A DNA stretch of 22,190 bases from Pelomonas sp041914785 (GCA_041914785.1 JAYSCT010000079.1:1-22190); one strand, 5' to 3'. Numbered from the stretch's first letter, positions 8,089 through 15,638 are shown. The notes: generated by a model from the letters alone, not told the origin. A program made the numbers and translations.

Positions 8089-8892
8089 TCAGGCCAGGGC
8101 GAGGCGGGTGGCTTCGGCCACGGCGCGGGCTCGCTCGGCGAAGTCGGCGCCCTGGCTCGCGTAGAGGATGGCGCGCGACGAATTGACCACCAGCGGCGCC
8201 GTGCGGCCGGCGGCCTGCACGACGGCGCCCGCGTCTCCGCCCTGCGCGCCGACGCCCGGCACCAGCAGCGTCAGCGTGGGCGCCAGCTCGCGCACGCGCG
8301 CGATCTCGGCCGGGTAGGTGGCGCCCACCACCAGCCCCAGCTGGCCGTTGCGATTCCACTGGCTCTCGGCGAGGTGGGCCAGGTGCTCGAACAGCCGCGG
8401 CTGGCCGGGCACGTCCGCCAGGCGCTGCATCTGCCAGTCGTCGCCGCCCTTGTTGGACGTGCGGCACAGCAGGATGGCGCCCTTGCCCTCGTAGGCGAGG
8501 TAGGGCTCCACGCTGTCGAAGCCCATGAAGGGCGACAGCGTCACCGCGTCGGCGCGGTAGCGCACGAAGGCCTCGCGCGCGTACTGCTCGGCCGTGGAGC
8601 CGATATCGCCACGCTTGGCGTCGAGGATGACCGGCACGCCGGGCGCCACGTCGTGGATGTGGTCGATGAGGCGCTCCAACTGCGCCTCGGCGCCGTGCGC
8701 GGCGAAGTAGGCGATCTGCGGCTTGAACGCGCAGACCAGGTCCTTGGTGGCGTCGACGATGGCAGCGCAGAAGTCGTAGAACCTGCTCGCGTCGCCGGCC
8801 CAGGCGCCGGGCAGCTTGGCCGGTTCGGGGTCCAGGCCCACGCAGAGGCGGGATTGCGGGCAGAGGGCGTGGAGCTGGGCGGTGAAGGTCAT
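8089..8892 (-). CDS. pyrF: Orotidine 5'-phosphate decarboxylase (type 2)
   Basis: This cytoplasmic enzyme converts OMP to UMP and CO2, the last step of de novo pyrimidine synthesis. The 267-residue length and the LDAKRGDIGSTAEQYA block (Asp91, Lys93 and Asp96 form the catalytic network) mark the type 2 (mycobacterial-like) PyrF family rather than the shorter E. coli type. GLDPEP near residue 20 and the late VVNSSRAILYAS phosphate-binding segment also fit. The start ATG shares its A with the stop TGA of the upstream GGDEF/EAL gene (TGATG), and its own stop is one base from the hybrid-kinase ATG. An essential metabolic gene is thus embedded between two signalling genes with likely translational coupling. 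The chosen start gives the usual family N-terminus, with conserved sequence beginning by residue 15. Confidence 0.95.
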   Translation of the reverse strand: MTFTAQLHALCPQSRLCVGLDPEPAKLPGAWAGDASRFYDFCAAIVDATKDLVCAFKPQIAYFAAHGAEAQLERLIDHIHDVAPGVPVILDAKRGDIGSTAEQYAREAFVRYRADAVTLSPFMGFDSVEPYLAYEGKGAILLCRTSNKGGDDWQMQRLADVPGQPRLFEHLAHLAESQWNRNGQLGLVVGATYPAEIARVRELAPTLTLLVPGVGAQGGDAGAVVQAAGRTAPLVVNSSRAILYASQGADFAERARAVAEATRLALA

Positions 8893-11117
8893 CAGTAGGC
8901 GGAGAGAGGGGCGGTGTGGACGAGGACGAATTCTGCAAAAGCCTCGGCCGTCAGCGGGCGGCTGAACAGGTAGCCCTGCACGGCCTGGCAACCCTGGCGG
9001 CGCAGGAAGGACAGCTGGCCATCGGTCTCGACGCCTTCGGCCAGCGTCTGCAGGCCCAAAGCGCCGGCCATGCGGATGACGGCGTCGACGATGGCGCGGT
9101 CCTCGGCGTCGTCCGTCAGGTCGCGCACGAAGGACTGGTCGATCTTGAGCTTGCTGACGCGGAACTTCTTCAGGTAGGCCAACGACGAGTAGCCGGTGCC
9201 GAAGTCGTCGATGGACAGCCGCACGCCGCGCTCGTGCAGATCGTTCATCACCGCGATGGCGACGCTGGGGTTGTCCATCGCGGCGCCTTCGGTCAGCTCC
9301 AGCTCCAGCCGGTCGGCCGTCATGCCCACGTCGGCCAGCACGCGCTCGACGAGCTTCGGCAGGTCGTCGTGGCGGAACTGCACGGCCGACAGGTTCACGG
9401 CCATGGACAGCTCGGGCAGGCCGGCGTCGTCCCAGCGGCGCAGCTGCTGCAGCGCTTCCCGCAGCACCCACTCGCCGATAGGCAGGATCAGCCCGGACGC
9501 CTCGGCGATGGGGATGAACTCGGCGGGCGACACCCAGCCCAGCTCGGGATGCTGCCAGCGCAGCAGCGCCTCGGCGCCGACGACATGGCTGTCGCCATGG
9601 CCGTCCAGCGCGAACTGCGGCTGGTAGTGCAGGCTGAGCTGGCCGCGCTCCTGCGCGCGGCGCAGCGCGTTCTCCAGCTGCAGCGCGCGGGCCGACTGGG
9701 CCTGCATCTCGCTCGTGAAGAAGCGGTAGGCGTTGCGGCCGTCCTTCTTGGCGCGGTACATGGCCGCGTCGGCGCACTTGCACAGCGTGTCGAAGTCGTC
9801 GCCGTCGGTCGGGAACATCGCGATGCCCATCGATGGCGTGACGGTCAGCTCCTGGCCCTCCACCTGGAACGGCGCGCTGGCCAGCGCCATCAGCTTGGTG
9901 GCGAGGTGGGCGGCGCCGGCGATGTCGGTCAGCGGCAGCACCAGCACGAACTCGTCGCCGCCGGTGCGGGCCACCGTGTCCTGCTCGCGCACGGCGCCGC
10001 GCAGGCGGCAGGCGAGCTGGGTCAGCAGGCTGTCGCCGACGCGGTGGCCCAGCGAGTCGTTGACGTTCTTGAAGTGGTCCAGGTCCAGGAACAGCACGGC
10101 CAGCGGCTCGTCGCCGCGGCGCGCGATGTCGATGGCCTGGCTGGCGCGGTCGGCCAGCAGGTGGCGGTTGGGCAGGCCGGTCAGGCCATCGAACAGCGCC
10201 AGCCGCTCGGCGCGCGCCTCGGCCGCCTGCTGTTCGGCCACCTTGAGCTCCAGCGCCGCGACGGTCTGGCTCAGCTGCTCGGTGCGCTGGGCCACCAGCG
10301 CCTCCAGCTGCGCCCGGGTGCGGGCCATCTCCTGCTCGGCCTGCTTGCGCAGCGTGATGTCCTGCGTGATCCAGATCGAGCCGCGCGACAGGTCGCTGCG
10401 GTCGATGGCCTTGCTGCGCACCTCGCACCAGACGGACGTGCCGTCGCGCCGGCCCAGCAGCATCTCGCCGTGGAAGGACTCGCCCTTGGACAGCGGTTCG
10501 TAGCAGAGGTCGCCCGCGGCCTTCCAGGCCTCGTCGCTGAGATACCAGGCGCGCGACAGCTGGCCGTCCAGCTCGCCCGGCCCGTAGCCGAACAGCTGCT
10601 CGAACGCGCGGTTGCAGCGCGTCACGCGGCGGCCGCGCAGGAACACGATGCCCACCATCGCATGGTCGAAGATCAGCTGCTGCTCGGCATGCAGGTCGGC
10701 CAGCGCGGCGTCGGCCAGCTTGCGCTCGTGGATGTCGTCGACGATCCAGATGGAGCCGGCGGCAGGGTCGGCGGCGTCGATGAGGCGGCCGGTCAGGTGG
10801 GCCCAGAACATCTCGCCGTTCTGGCGCCGCATCAGCTGTTCGCTGCGGAAGGTCTCGCCCGCGGCCAGCAGCGGGTAGGCGCGCCGGCCCAGGCTGCGCG
10901 CCTCGTCCTCGCTCTCGTACAGCTCGATGCTGCTGCGCCCGGTGGCAGCCTCGGGGCTGGCGAAGCCGTAGATCTCGGCATAGCGCTGGTTGCAGCGCAC
11001 CAGCGTGCGGGCCTTCACGTACACCACGCCCACGCCGGCATTGGCCAGGATGACGTCCAGCTCCCGCAACGCCTGGCTGAGCGCGGGGTTGTCGCTGGGG
11101 TCGGGCGCAAGGCTCAT
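8892..11117 (-). CDS. PAS-PAS-GGDEF-EAL cyclic-di-GMP synthase/phosphodiesterase
   Basis: The protein has 741 residues and no membrane segment, so it is probably cytoplasmic. Two PAS modules (about 18-135 and 140-258) each end in a GSIWI..DI..RK PAC motif. A coiled coil follows (about 262-298), then a GGDEF domain with intact GGDEF at 386-390 and an RxxD inhibitory site (REQD) five residues before it. The EAL domain has EALLRW (EAL 516-518), MAVNLSA, ELTEGAAM, DDFGTGYSSL, KIDQSF and AEGVET, so both diguanylate cyclase and phosphodiesterase activities could be active. I chose ATG 11117; an in-frame TTG at 11138 would add seven residues, and neither has a clear ribosome site. Its TGA overlaps the pyrF ATG. 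It is the first gene of the minus-strand run and diverges from the GNAT gene across about 71 bases that must hold both promoters. Confidence 0.93.
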   Translation of the reverse strand: MSLAPDPSDNPALSQALRELDVILANAGVGVVYVKARTLVRCNQRYAEIYGFASPEAATGRSSIELYESEDEARSLGRRAYPLLAAGETFRSEQLMRRQNGEMFWAHLTGRLIDAADPAAGSIWIVDDIHERKLADAALADLHAEQQLIFDHAMVGIVFLRGRRVTRCNRAFEQLFGYGPGELDGQLSRAWYLSDEAWKAAGDLCYEPLSKGESFHGEMLLGRRDGTSVWCEVRSKAIDRSDLSRGSIWITQDITLRKQAEQEMARTRAQLEALVAQRTEQLSQTVAALELKVAEQQAAEARAERLALFDGLTGLPNRHLLADRASQAIDIARRGDEPLAVLFLDLDHFKNVNDSLGHRVGDSLLTQLACRLRGAVREQDTVARTGGDEFVLVLPLTDIAGAAHLATKLMALASAPFQVEGQELTVTPSMGIAMFPTDGDDFDTLCKCADAAMYRAKKDGRNAYRFFTSEMQAQSARALQLENALRRAQERGQLSLHYQPQFALDGHGDSHVVGAEALLRWQHPELGWVSPAEFIPIAEASGLILPIGEWVLREALQQLRRWDDAGLPELSMAVNLSAVQFRHDDLPKLVERVLADVGMTADRLELELTEGAAMDNPSVAIAVMNDLHERGVRLSIDDFGTGYSSLAYLKKFRVSKLKIDQSFVRDLTDDAEDRAIVDAVIRMAGALGLQTLAEGVETDGQLSFLRRQGCQAVQGYLFSRPLTAEAFAEFVLVHTAPLSAY

Positions 11118-11188
11118 GAAGGCGTCATCAGGCGTCAAACGGGAGGGCGGCGGAGTATCAGGGCGTGAACCATTTATTGTCTGGCCTC

Positions 11189-11698
11189 ATGCATATCCTG
11201 GACACCCAACGCCTGTCGCTGCGTGAATTCACACCGCAAGACGCCCCCTTCCTGCTGCGCCTCGTCAACGAGCCCGGCTGGCTGCGCAACATCAACGACC
11301 CCGGCGTGCGCACGCTGGACGACGCGCTCGCCTGGGCGGAAGGCCGGCTGTTCAAGGCCTACCGCGAGCTGGGCCACGGCTTCTGGGCACTGCAGCGCCG
11401 CGACGACGGCGTGCTGGTGGGCATGTGCGGGCTGTTCAAGCGGCCCATGCTGCCCGAGCCCGACATCGGTTACGCGCTGCTGGCCGAGCACGAGGGCCGC
11501 GGCTACGCGCTGGAGGCGGCCCGCGGCTGCGTGGCGCATGCGCGCGACCGCCTGGGCTGGCAGACGCTGATGGCCATCACGGCCCTCGACAACCCGCGCA
11601 GCGTGGCGCTGCTCGCCAAGCTGGGCTTCATCGAGCAGGGCCAGGAACAGCTCGAGGGCTACAACGAGCCCTCGAGAGTGTTCAGGCTGGCGCTCTGA
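11189..11698 (+). CDS. GNAT-family N-acetyltransferase (RimJ/RimL-like)
   Basis: This is a 169-residue acetyltransferase of the RimJ/RimL type (Acetyltransf_3). The N-terminus TQRLSLREFTPQDAPFLLRLVNEPGW is the usual first strand and helix. EHEGRGYALEAA (about residues 101-112) is the acetyl-CoA-binding motif A, and NPRSVALLAKLGF (about 138-150) is motif B. It transfers acetyl from acetyl-CoA to an amine; the substrate cannot be told. I chose ATG 11189 since family homology begins there; a GTG at 11165 in frame would add eight residues that do not resemble the family. No Shine-Dalgarno sequence is evident, and an AT-rich TTTATTGT just upstream could be a -10 element, so the transcript may have a very short leader. 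Confidence 0.88.
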   Translation: MHILDTQRLSLREFTPQDAPFLLRLVNEPGWLRNINDPGVRTLDDALAWAEGRLFKAYRELGHGFWALQRRDDGVLVGMCGLFKRPMLPEPDIGYALLAEHEGRGYALEAARGCVAHARDRLGWQTLMAITALDNPRSVALLAKLGFIEQGQEQLEGYNEPSRVFRLAL

Positions 11699-11705
11699 TC
11701 AGTTG

Positions 11706-11743
11706 GGGACAGAGCCAATCGCTTCGCTCGGGCGGTCTGTCCC
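11706..11743. repeat. Inverted repeat between convergent genes (possible bidirectional terminator)
   Basis: GGGACAGA (11706-11713) pairs with TCTGTCCC (11736-11743), enclosing a 22-base GC-rich loop. It occupies most of the 54-base gap between the GNAT and purB stops. There is no T run on either side, so termination would not be classical. The arms resemble short dispersed palindromic repeats of beta-proteobacteria, but a second copy is not present in this window. Confidence 0.5.
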
Positions 11744-11752
11744 GCAAAGCCC

Positions 11753-13129
11753 TTAGATTCGCTTTGCCAGATCCTGCGCGATGCCGGTGTAAGACCCCGG
11801 CGTCATCTTCAGCAGCCGCGCCTTCTCGGCCTTGGGCAGGTCCAGGCCCTCGATGAAGGCGCGGATGGATTCCTGCGTGATGGCCTTGCCGCGCGTCAGC
11901 TCCTTGAGCTGCTCGTAGGGGTTGGGCAGGCCGAAGCGGCGCATGACGGTCTGGATGGGCTCGGCCAGCACTTCCCAGGCGGCGTCGAGGTCGTCGGCCA
12001 GCGCGGCCTCGTTGACCTCCAGCTTGGAGAGGCCCTTGGCCAGGGAGTCGTAGCCCAGCAGCGCGTAGCCCAGGCCCACGCCCATGTTGCGCAGCACGGT
12101 GGAATCGGTCAGGTCACGCTGCCAGCGGCTCACGGGCAGCTTCTGGCTCAGGTGCGTCAGCACGGCGCTGGCCAGGCCGAAGTTGCCTTCGGCGTTCTCG
12201 AAGTCGATGGGGTTGACCTTGTGCGGCATCGTCGAGCTGCCGATCTCGCCCGCCTTGGTCTTCTGCTTGAAGTAGCCCAGGCTGATGTAGCCCCACACGT
12301 CGCGCGACCAGTCGATGAGGATGGTGTTGGCGCGCGTGAACGCGTCGAACAGCTCGGCCATGTAGTCGTGCGGCTCGATCTGGATGGTGTACGGGTTGAA
12401 GGTCAGCTTCAGCTGCTTCTCGATGACGGTCTTCGAGAAGGCCTCCCAGTCGTGGCGGGGCCAGGCCGACAGGTGGGCGTTGAAGTTGCCGACCGCGCCG
12501 TTCATCTTGGCCAGCGGCTTGACGGCGGCGATGCGCGTGCGGGCCGTCTGCAGGCGCGCCACGACGTTGGCAATCTCCTTGCCCACGGTCGTCGGGCTGG
12601 CCGTCTGGCCGTGCGTGCGGGACAGCATCGGGATGGCCGCGAACTGGTGGGCCATGCCGCGCAGCTTCTCGATGATGCCGTCCAGCGCCGGCAGCATGAC
12701 CTCGTCGCGCGCGGCCTTCAGCATCAGCGCGTGGCTGGTGTTGTTGATGTCCTCGCTGGTGCAGGCGAAGTGCACGAACTCGCCGGCGGCCTTGAGCTCG
12801 GCGTGGCTCTCGAAGCGCGACTTGATCCAGTACTCCACGGCCTTGACGTCGTGGTTGGTGGTCTTCTCGATGTCCTTGATGGCCTGGGCATCGGCCTCGC
12901 CGAAGTTCGTCACCAGGGCGCGCAGCAGCTCGCGGGCGCCGGCGGACAGGGGCTTGAACTCATCGAAGCCGGCGTCCGAGAGGGCGATGAACCACTCGAC
13001 CTCGACCTGCACGCGGCGGTGCATCAGGCCGAACTCGGACAGCAGCGGGCGCAGCGCCGCGACCTTGGCGGCATAGCGGCCGTCCAGCGGCGAGAGGGCG
13101 CTGATGGCGGAGGTGTCGGTGGTGGTCAT
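11753..13129 (-). CDS. purB: Adenylosuccinate lyase
   Basis: This cytoplasmic enzyme of 458 residues acts twice in purine synthesis, releasing fumarate from SAICAR and from adenylosuccinate. The fumarase/aspartase superfamily signature GSSTMPHKVNP is present, with the flexible-loop serines Ser298-Ser299 and Lys304. SRTHGQTASPTTVGKE carries the conserved histidine segment, and TSEDINNTSHALM is the substrate-binding block. The length and the N-terminus (ISALSPLDGRYAAKV) match the E. coli-type PurB subgroup. The ATG at 13129 is supported by the family start; the ribosome site is weak. A -10-like TAGAAT lies about 30 bases upstream, and a terminator for the preceding gene separates it from the M48/YjgN unit, so it is probably transcribed alone. 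It converges with the GNAT gene. Confidence 0.97.
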   Translation of the reverse strand: MTTTDTSAISALSPLDGRYAAKVAALRPLLSEFGLMHRRVQVEVEWFIALSDAGFDEFKPLSAGARELLRALVTNFGEADAQAIKDIEKTTNHDVKAVEYWIKSRFESHAELKAAGEFVHFACTSEDINNTSHALMLKAARDEVMLPALDGIIEKLRGMAHQFAAIPMLSRTHGQTASPTTVGKEIANVVARLQTARTRIAAVKPLAKMNGAVGNFNAHLSAWPRHDWEAFSKTVIEKQLKLTFNPYTIQIEPHDYMAELFDAFTRANTILIDWSRDVWGYISLGYFKQKTKAGEIGSSTMPHKVNPIDFENAEGNFGLASAVLTHLSQKLPVSRWQRDLTDSTVLRNMGVGLGYALLGYDSLAKGLSKLEVNEAALADDLDAAWEVLAEPIQTVMRRFGLPNPYEQLKELTRGKAITQESIRAFIEGLDLPKAEKARLLKMTPGSYTGIAQDLAKRI

Positions 13130-13159
13130 GGCAGGCCGGCGGGTCGTGAAAAACCCGGC

Positions 13160-13165
13160 ATTCTA
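13160..13165 (-). promoter_or_regulatory. Candidate -10 element for purB
   Basis: The minus strand reads TAGAAT here (ATTCTA on the plus strand), five of six matches to TATAAT and about 30 bases before the purB ATG. No good -35 hexamer is seen 16-18 bases upstream. The match overlaps the end of the M48 terminator. Confidence 0.4.
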
Positions 13166-13196
13166 AAAGTCACGCCGGCCGGCGACCCACCGGCGT
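13165..13196 (-). terminator. Probable terminator after the M48 peptidase
   Basis: On the minus strand, ACGCCGG (13196-13190) pairs with CCGGCGT (13178-13172) around an 11-base loop, followed by GAC and a run of four T. The short T run makes it a modest terminator. It lies directly downstream of the M48 stop and upstream of purB. Confidence 0.55.
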
Positions 13197-13204
13197 TCGC
13201 GGGG

Positions 13205-14230
13205 TCAGGGTTCGCTGAAGAACCTCACGCGCTCCGCGTCCGCCGGGTGCGTCGAGATCGCGATGGCCACGGGGTTGTCGCTCACGCTCGCATGCTTCTT
13301 CGCCAGGCGCTCGAAAAACACGCCCATGCGCGACGTGTCGACGCCGCCGGCGCGGGCCAGCGTGCGGCCGTACAGATCGGCCTCGCGCTCGTTGTCGCGC
13401 GAGTAGGCGTTGCTCGCCAGCACGGCCGGCGCGGCGGCCAGCAGCGACGAGAAGTCGCCCACGATGACCGACGCGACGATGCCCACCGCGCCCGCGCGCA
13501 GCATCAGCCGCAAGCCATGGCGGTGCTGCACATGGCCCAGCTCGTGGGCCAGCACGGTCATGACGGCGTCGGGCTCGTCGGCCAGCAGTTCCAGCAGCGC
13601 ATCGGTGATGACGATGTCGCCGCCCGGCAGCGCGAACGCGTTGGGCCCCAGCGACTTGCCGCCGTCGCGGATGTGGATCTCGTAGCGCGCCGGCAGCGGC
13701 GTGCGGCCGCTGGCGCGGGCGGCGTCCAGCGCAGCGGCCCAGCGCTCGCGCCAGGCGCGCTGCTGCGCGGCCGTCAGCCGGCTGGGCTTGAGCCAGTCGC
13801 CCTCCAGCCCCGCCAGCACCTGCTCACCCAGGCGCTGCTCGACCGAGGCCGGCAGCACGTCCACCGCCCGGTCGACGGCCCACGGCAGCCCCCAGCGGTA
13901 GCCGGCGGCCAGGCCGGCCACCAGCAGCAGCAGCGACAGCGCCGCCAGCCGCCAGCTCTGCTGCCAGCGCACGACGAGGCTGTCGCCCCGGCCCGAGGCC
14001 TGGGCCCACGCGTCGAAGGCCGGCGCGTCGGCAAAGCTCAGCAGGCCGCCACCCGGCAGCAGGATCTGGCGCTGGCCATGGCGCTGCCGCTCGGGCCAGG
14101 TGAGGCCGGACAGCGGCGCGCTGTGGTCGCCGAAATGCAGCGTCGCGCCGTCGACCCACACGTCCACCGGCCGCCCGCGGGCGCTGCGGCCGTCGAACCA
14201 GTCGGCGGCCAGGCGCGGCGCGTCGCCCAT
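13205..14230 (-). CDS. Membrane-anchored M48 family zinc metallopeptidase
   Basis: The protein has 341 residues. A soluble N-terminal region (about 1-90) is followed by one membrane segment (about 94-112, LAALSLLLLVAGLAAG). The M48 catalytic domain carries the zinc site HELGH (His229, Glu230, His233) and the third ligand Glu283 in NEREADLYG. M48 enzymes such as HtpX, BepA and LoiP degrade misfolded membrane or envelope proteins. The ATG at 14230 shares its A with the stop of the upstream yjgN-like gene (TGATG), so the two are almost certainly co-transcribed and translationally coupled; a GTG one codon earlier is less likely. Pairing of M48 peptidases with YjgN/DUF898 proteins recurs in beta-proteobacteria, which suggests a joint envelope role. 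The substrate is not known. Confidence 0.9.
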   Translation of the reverse strand: MGDAPRLAADWFDGRSARGRPVDVWVDGATLHFGDHSAPLSGLTWPERQRHGQRQILLPGGGLLSFADAPAFDAWAQASGRGDSLVVRWQQSWRLAALSLLLLVAGLAAGYRWGLPWAVDRAVDVLPASVEQRLGEQVLAGLEGDWLKPSRLTAAQQRAWRERWAAALDAARASGRTPLPARYEIHIRDGGKSLGPNAFALPGGDIVITDALLELLADEPDAVMTVLAHELGHVQHRHGLRLMLRAGAVGIVASVIVGDFSSLLAAAPAVLASNAYSRDNEREADLYGRTLARAGGVDTSRMGVFFERLAKKHASVSDNPVAIAISTHPADAERVRFFSEP

Positions 14231-15447
14231 CACAGCCCCATGTCGATGCCGAAGAAATCGCCGGCGATGTCGCCGGTCGCGTCGGCATGGCCGGCGCCGG
14301 CGGCGGCCACCCAGTCGGCGGGGTCCTCGGCGCTGTCGATCTGCACGGCCTCCAGCCGCAGCTTGGCCGTGGACACGGCAGCGAACGGCCGGTACAGGCC
14401 CAGCGTCAGCGCGGTCAGCAGCCAGTTCTTCAGCGTCAGGCCGAACAGGCTGCGGAACTTCAGCGCGCTGCGAAAGGCCAGCGCCTGGCTGCGGGTACCG
14501 TTCCAGGCCAGGTTCTGCATGCGCGCGGCGCCGTAAGGCAGCACGACGGAGAACACCAGCAGGTAGACCAGCATGCCGATGGCAAAGATGCCGACCTGGA
14601 ACAGCGGCGAGTTCATCGCCGGCCGCCAGCCGCCCAGCACGCCCGTCAGGCCGAGCACCAGGCCGACCACACCCGCGATCAGCGACACGGCCAGCACGCT
14701 CAAGATGGCCACGCCCACCAGCTTCAGCGCCAGCAGGTAGACACGACCGTTGCTCAGGTCAATGCGCGCCTGCTGGCCGGCGATGCGGTAGCCGGCGTGC
14801 TGGTAGCGCTTGAAAAGCGCGAACGACAGCGGCGTCAGCAGCATGACGATGCCCATGACGAACAGGCTGGTGGCGCCGAAGGCCTGCATGGCGGCCTGGT
14901 CCACGGCCTCGTCACCGCTGGCCTGCGGCGCCATCAGGCGCGACCAGGCCGTGAACGCGATCAGCGGCAGGTACAGCGGCGCGCAGGCCAGGTAGGCCTC
15001 CTTCAGCGAGCCCTCGAAGCGCATGCGCAGCCCGCGCCAGCTGGTGTTGCCCAGGCGGAACTGCAGCGACGCGCGCCACAGCGCCGGCCACACGGCGCAC
15101 AGGATCAGGAAGGCGACGAAGGCCGCGCCGGCCGACACCTTGCCGGCGCCGGTGTAGGCGCCCATCAGCACCACCAGCAGCACGAAGCCGCGGAACATCT
15201 TCCACGGGTTGCCGTGGAAGCTCAGCGCCTGGCCGTCCACCAGCGTGTTGGCATAGAAGTAGCGGATGCGCCGCGCCTTCGCGAACGGCAGGTACAGCCC
15301 CAGCGTCACGAGGATGAGCAGCAGGTTGACCGACCAGATGCGGAAGTACTCGCTGCCCGAACCCGTGAAGCGGATTTCGAGGACACGGGGCCCCTGGATG
15401 GGCGATGGCGAAGCGGCCGCGTCGGCGGCGGCCTGAAGGTCTGACAT
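14230..15447 (-). CDS. YjgN/DUF898 family polytopic membrane protein
   Basis: This inner-membrane protein of 405 residues contains the DUF898 hallmarks: RFTGSGSEYFRIWSVNLLL (about 33-51), then LGLYLPFAKARRIRYFYANT, and near the C-terminus the repeat-like TLKNWLLTALTLGLYRPFA. These two blocks look like duplicated halves. About seven to eight hydrophobic segments are visible. The function of YjgN proteins is not established. I chose ATG 15447 (MSDLQAAAD) because AGGGAG lies four bases upstream (15452-15457); a longer in-frame reading back to 15576 crosses a hairpin and lacks family sequence. It leads a two-gene unit with the M48 peptidase through a TGATG overlap. The C-terminal tail after residue 380 is acidic and small-residue rich. 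Confidence 0.88.
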   Translation of the reverse strand: MSDLQAAADAAASPSPIQGPRVLEIRFTGSGSEYFRIWSVNLLLILVTLGLYLPFAKARRIRYFYANTLVDGQALSFHGNPWKMFRGFVLLVVLMGAYTGAGKVSAGAAFVAFLILCAVWPALWRASLQFRLGNTSWRGLRMRFEGSLKEAYLACAPLYLPLIAFTAWSRLMAPQASGDEAVDQAAMQAFGATSLFVMGIVMLLTPLSFALFKRYQHAGYRIAGQQARIDLSNGRVYLLALKLVGVAILSVLAVSLIAGVVGLVLGLTGVLGGWRPAMNSPLFQVGIFAIGMLVYLLVFSVVLPYGAARMQNLAWNGTRSQALAFRSALKFRSLFGLTLKNWLLTALTLGLYRPFAAVSTAKLRLEAVQIDSAEDPADWVAAAGAGHADATGDIAGDFFGIDMGL

Positions 15448-15473
15448 GGGAACTCCCTGACTATGAACGCCAC

Positions 15474-15573
15474 CGTCTACCGCAGTGGGCCGGGCAACAC
15501 TTTGGCGGCAGCCCCGGATGCCGGCAACCCCTGCTTTCCTGGGGCCTGTCGGGCCGGGCCGACAGGCCTTTTT
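15474..15573 (+). ncRNA. Candidate small RNA or attenuated leader upstream of the GST gene
   Basis: This is a tentative call. CTGACA (15441-15446) and TATGAA (15462-15467) form a possible sigma-70 promoter with a short 15-base spacer. About 100 bases later is a strong plus-strand terminator (15543-15573) with no gene ending before it. The stretch between contains further pairing, such as CCGG-ATG-CCGG, and CCCC/GGGG pairing that would overlap the terminator stem, as in an attenuator. It matches no riboswitch family that I recognise. It could instead just be an insulating hairpin. Confidence 0.22.
15543..15573 (+). terminator. Orphan rho-independent terminator in the yjgN-GST intergenic region
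   Basis: A perfect 10-bp stem GGCCTGTCGG (15543-15552) / CCGACAGGCC (15559-15568) with a six-base loop is followed by five T (15569-15573). The only upstream gene is divergent, so no annotated plus-strand transcript ends here. The following GST gene starts 66 bases later with its own possible -10 box. Confidence 0.75.
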
Positions 15574-15601
15574 CACGGGCAGACCGCCCAGGGCCGCTGG
15601 C

Positions 15602-15607
15602 TAGAAT
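15602..15607 (+). promoter_or_regulatory. Candidate -10 element for the YibF-like GST gene
   Basis: TAGAAT, five of six matches to the sigma-70 -10 consensus, lies about 30 bases before the GST ATG and after the orphan terminator. No convincing -35 hexamer is seen. The leader would be only about 25 bases and has no clear Shine-Dalgarno sequence. Confidence 0.4.
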
Positions 15608-15638
15608 CGTTTCGACTTGTGACCCCCGTGTTTGCCCT

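Noticed and set aside
5214..8186. 990-residue plus-strand open frame opposite the hybrid kinase
   Set aside because: It is antisense to a protein with clear domains in order. The translation is rich in Arg, Ala, His, Gln and Gly with no domain signature, as expected from very GC-rich antisense frames.
8916..11168. 750-residue plus-strand open frame opposite the GGDEF/EAL gene
   Set aside because: It is a shadow frame of low-complexity composition, whereas the minus strand encodes intact PAS, GGDEF and EAL motifs.
12152..14536. 794-residue plus-strand frame across purB and the M48 gene
   Set aside because: It spans two genuine minus-strand genes and a terminator, and its translation is low complexity.
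15448..15638. Known riboswitch class before the GST gene
   Set aside because: I compared the region by eye with the TPP, FMN, cobalamin, SAM/SAH, glycine, fluoride, guanidine and ZTP consensus cores and found no match.
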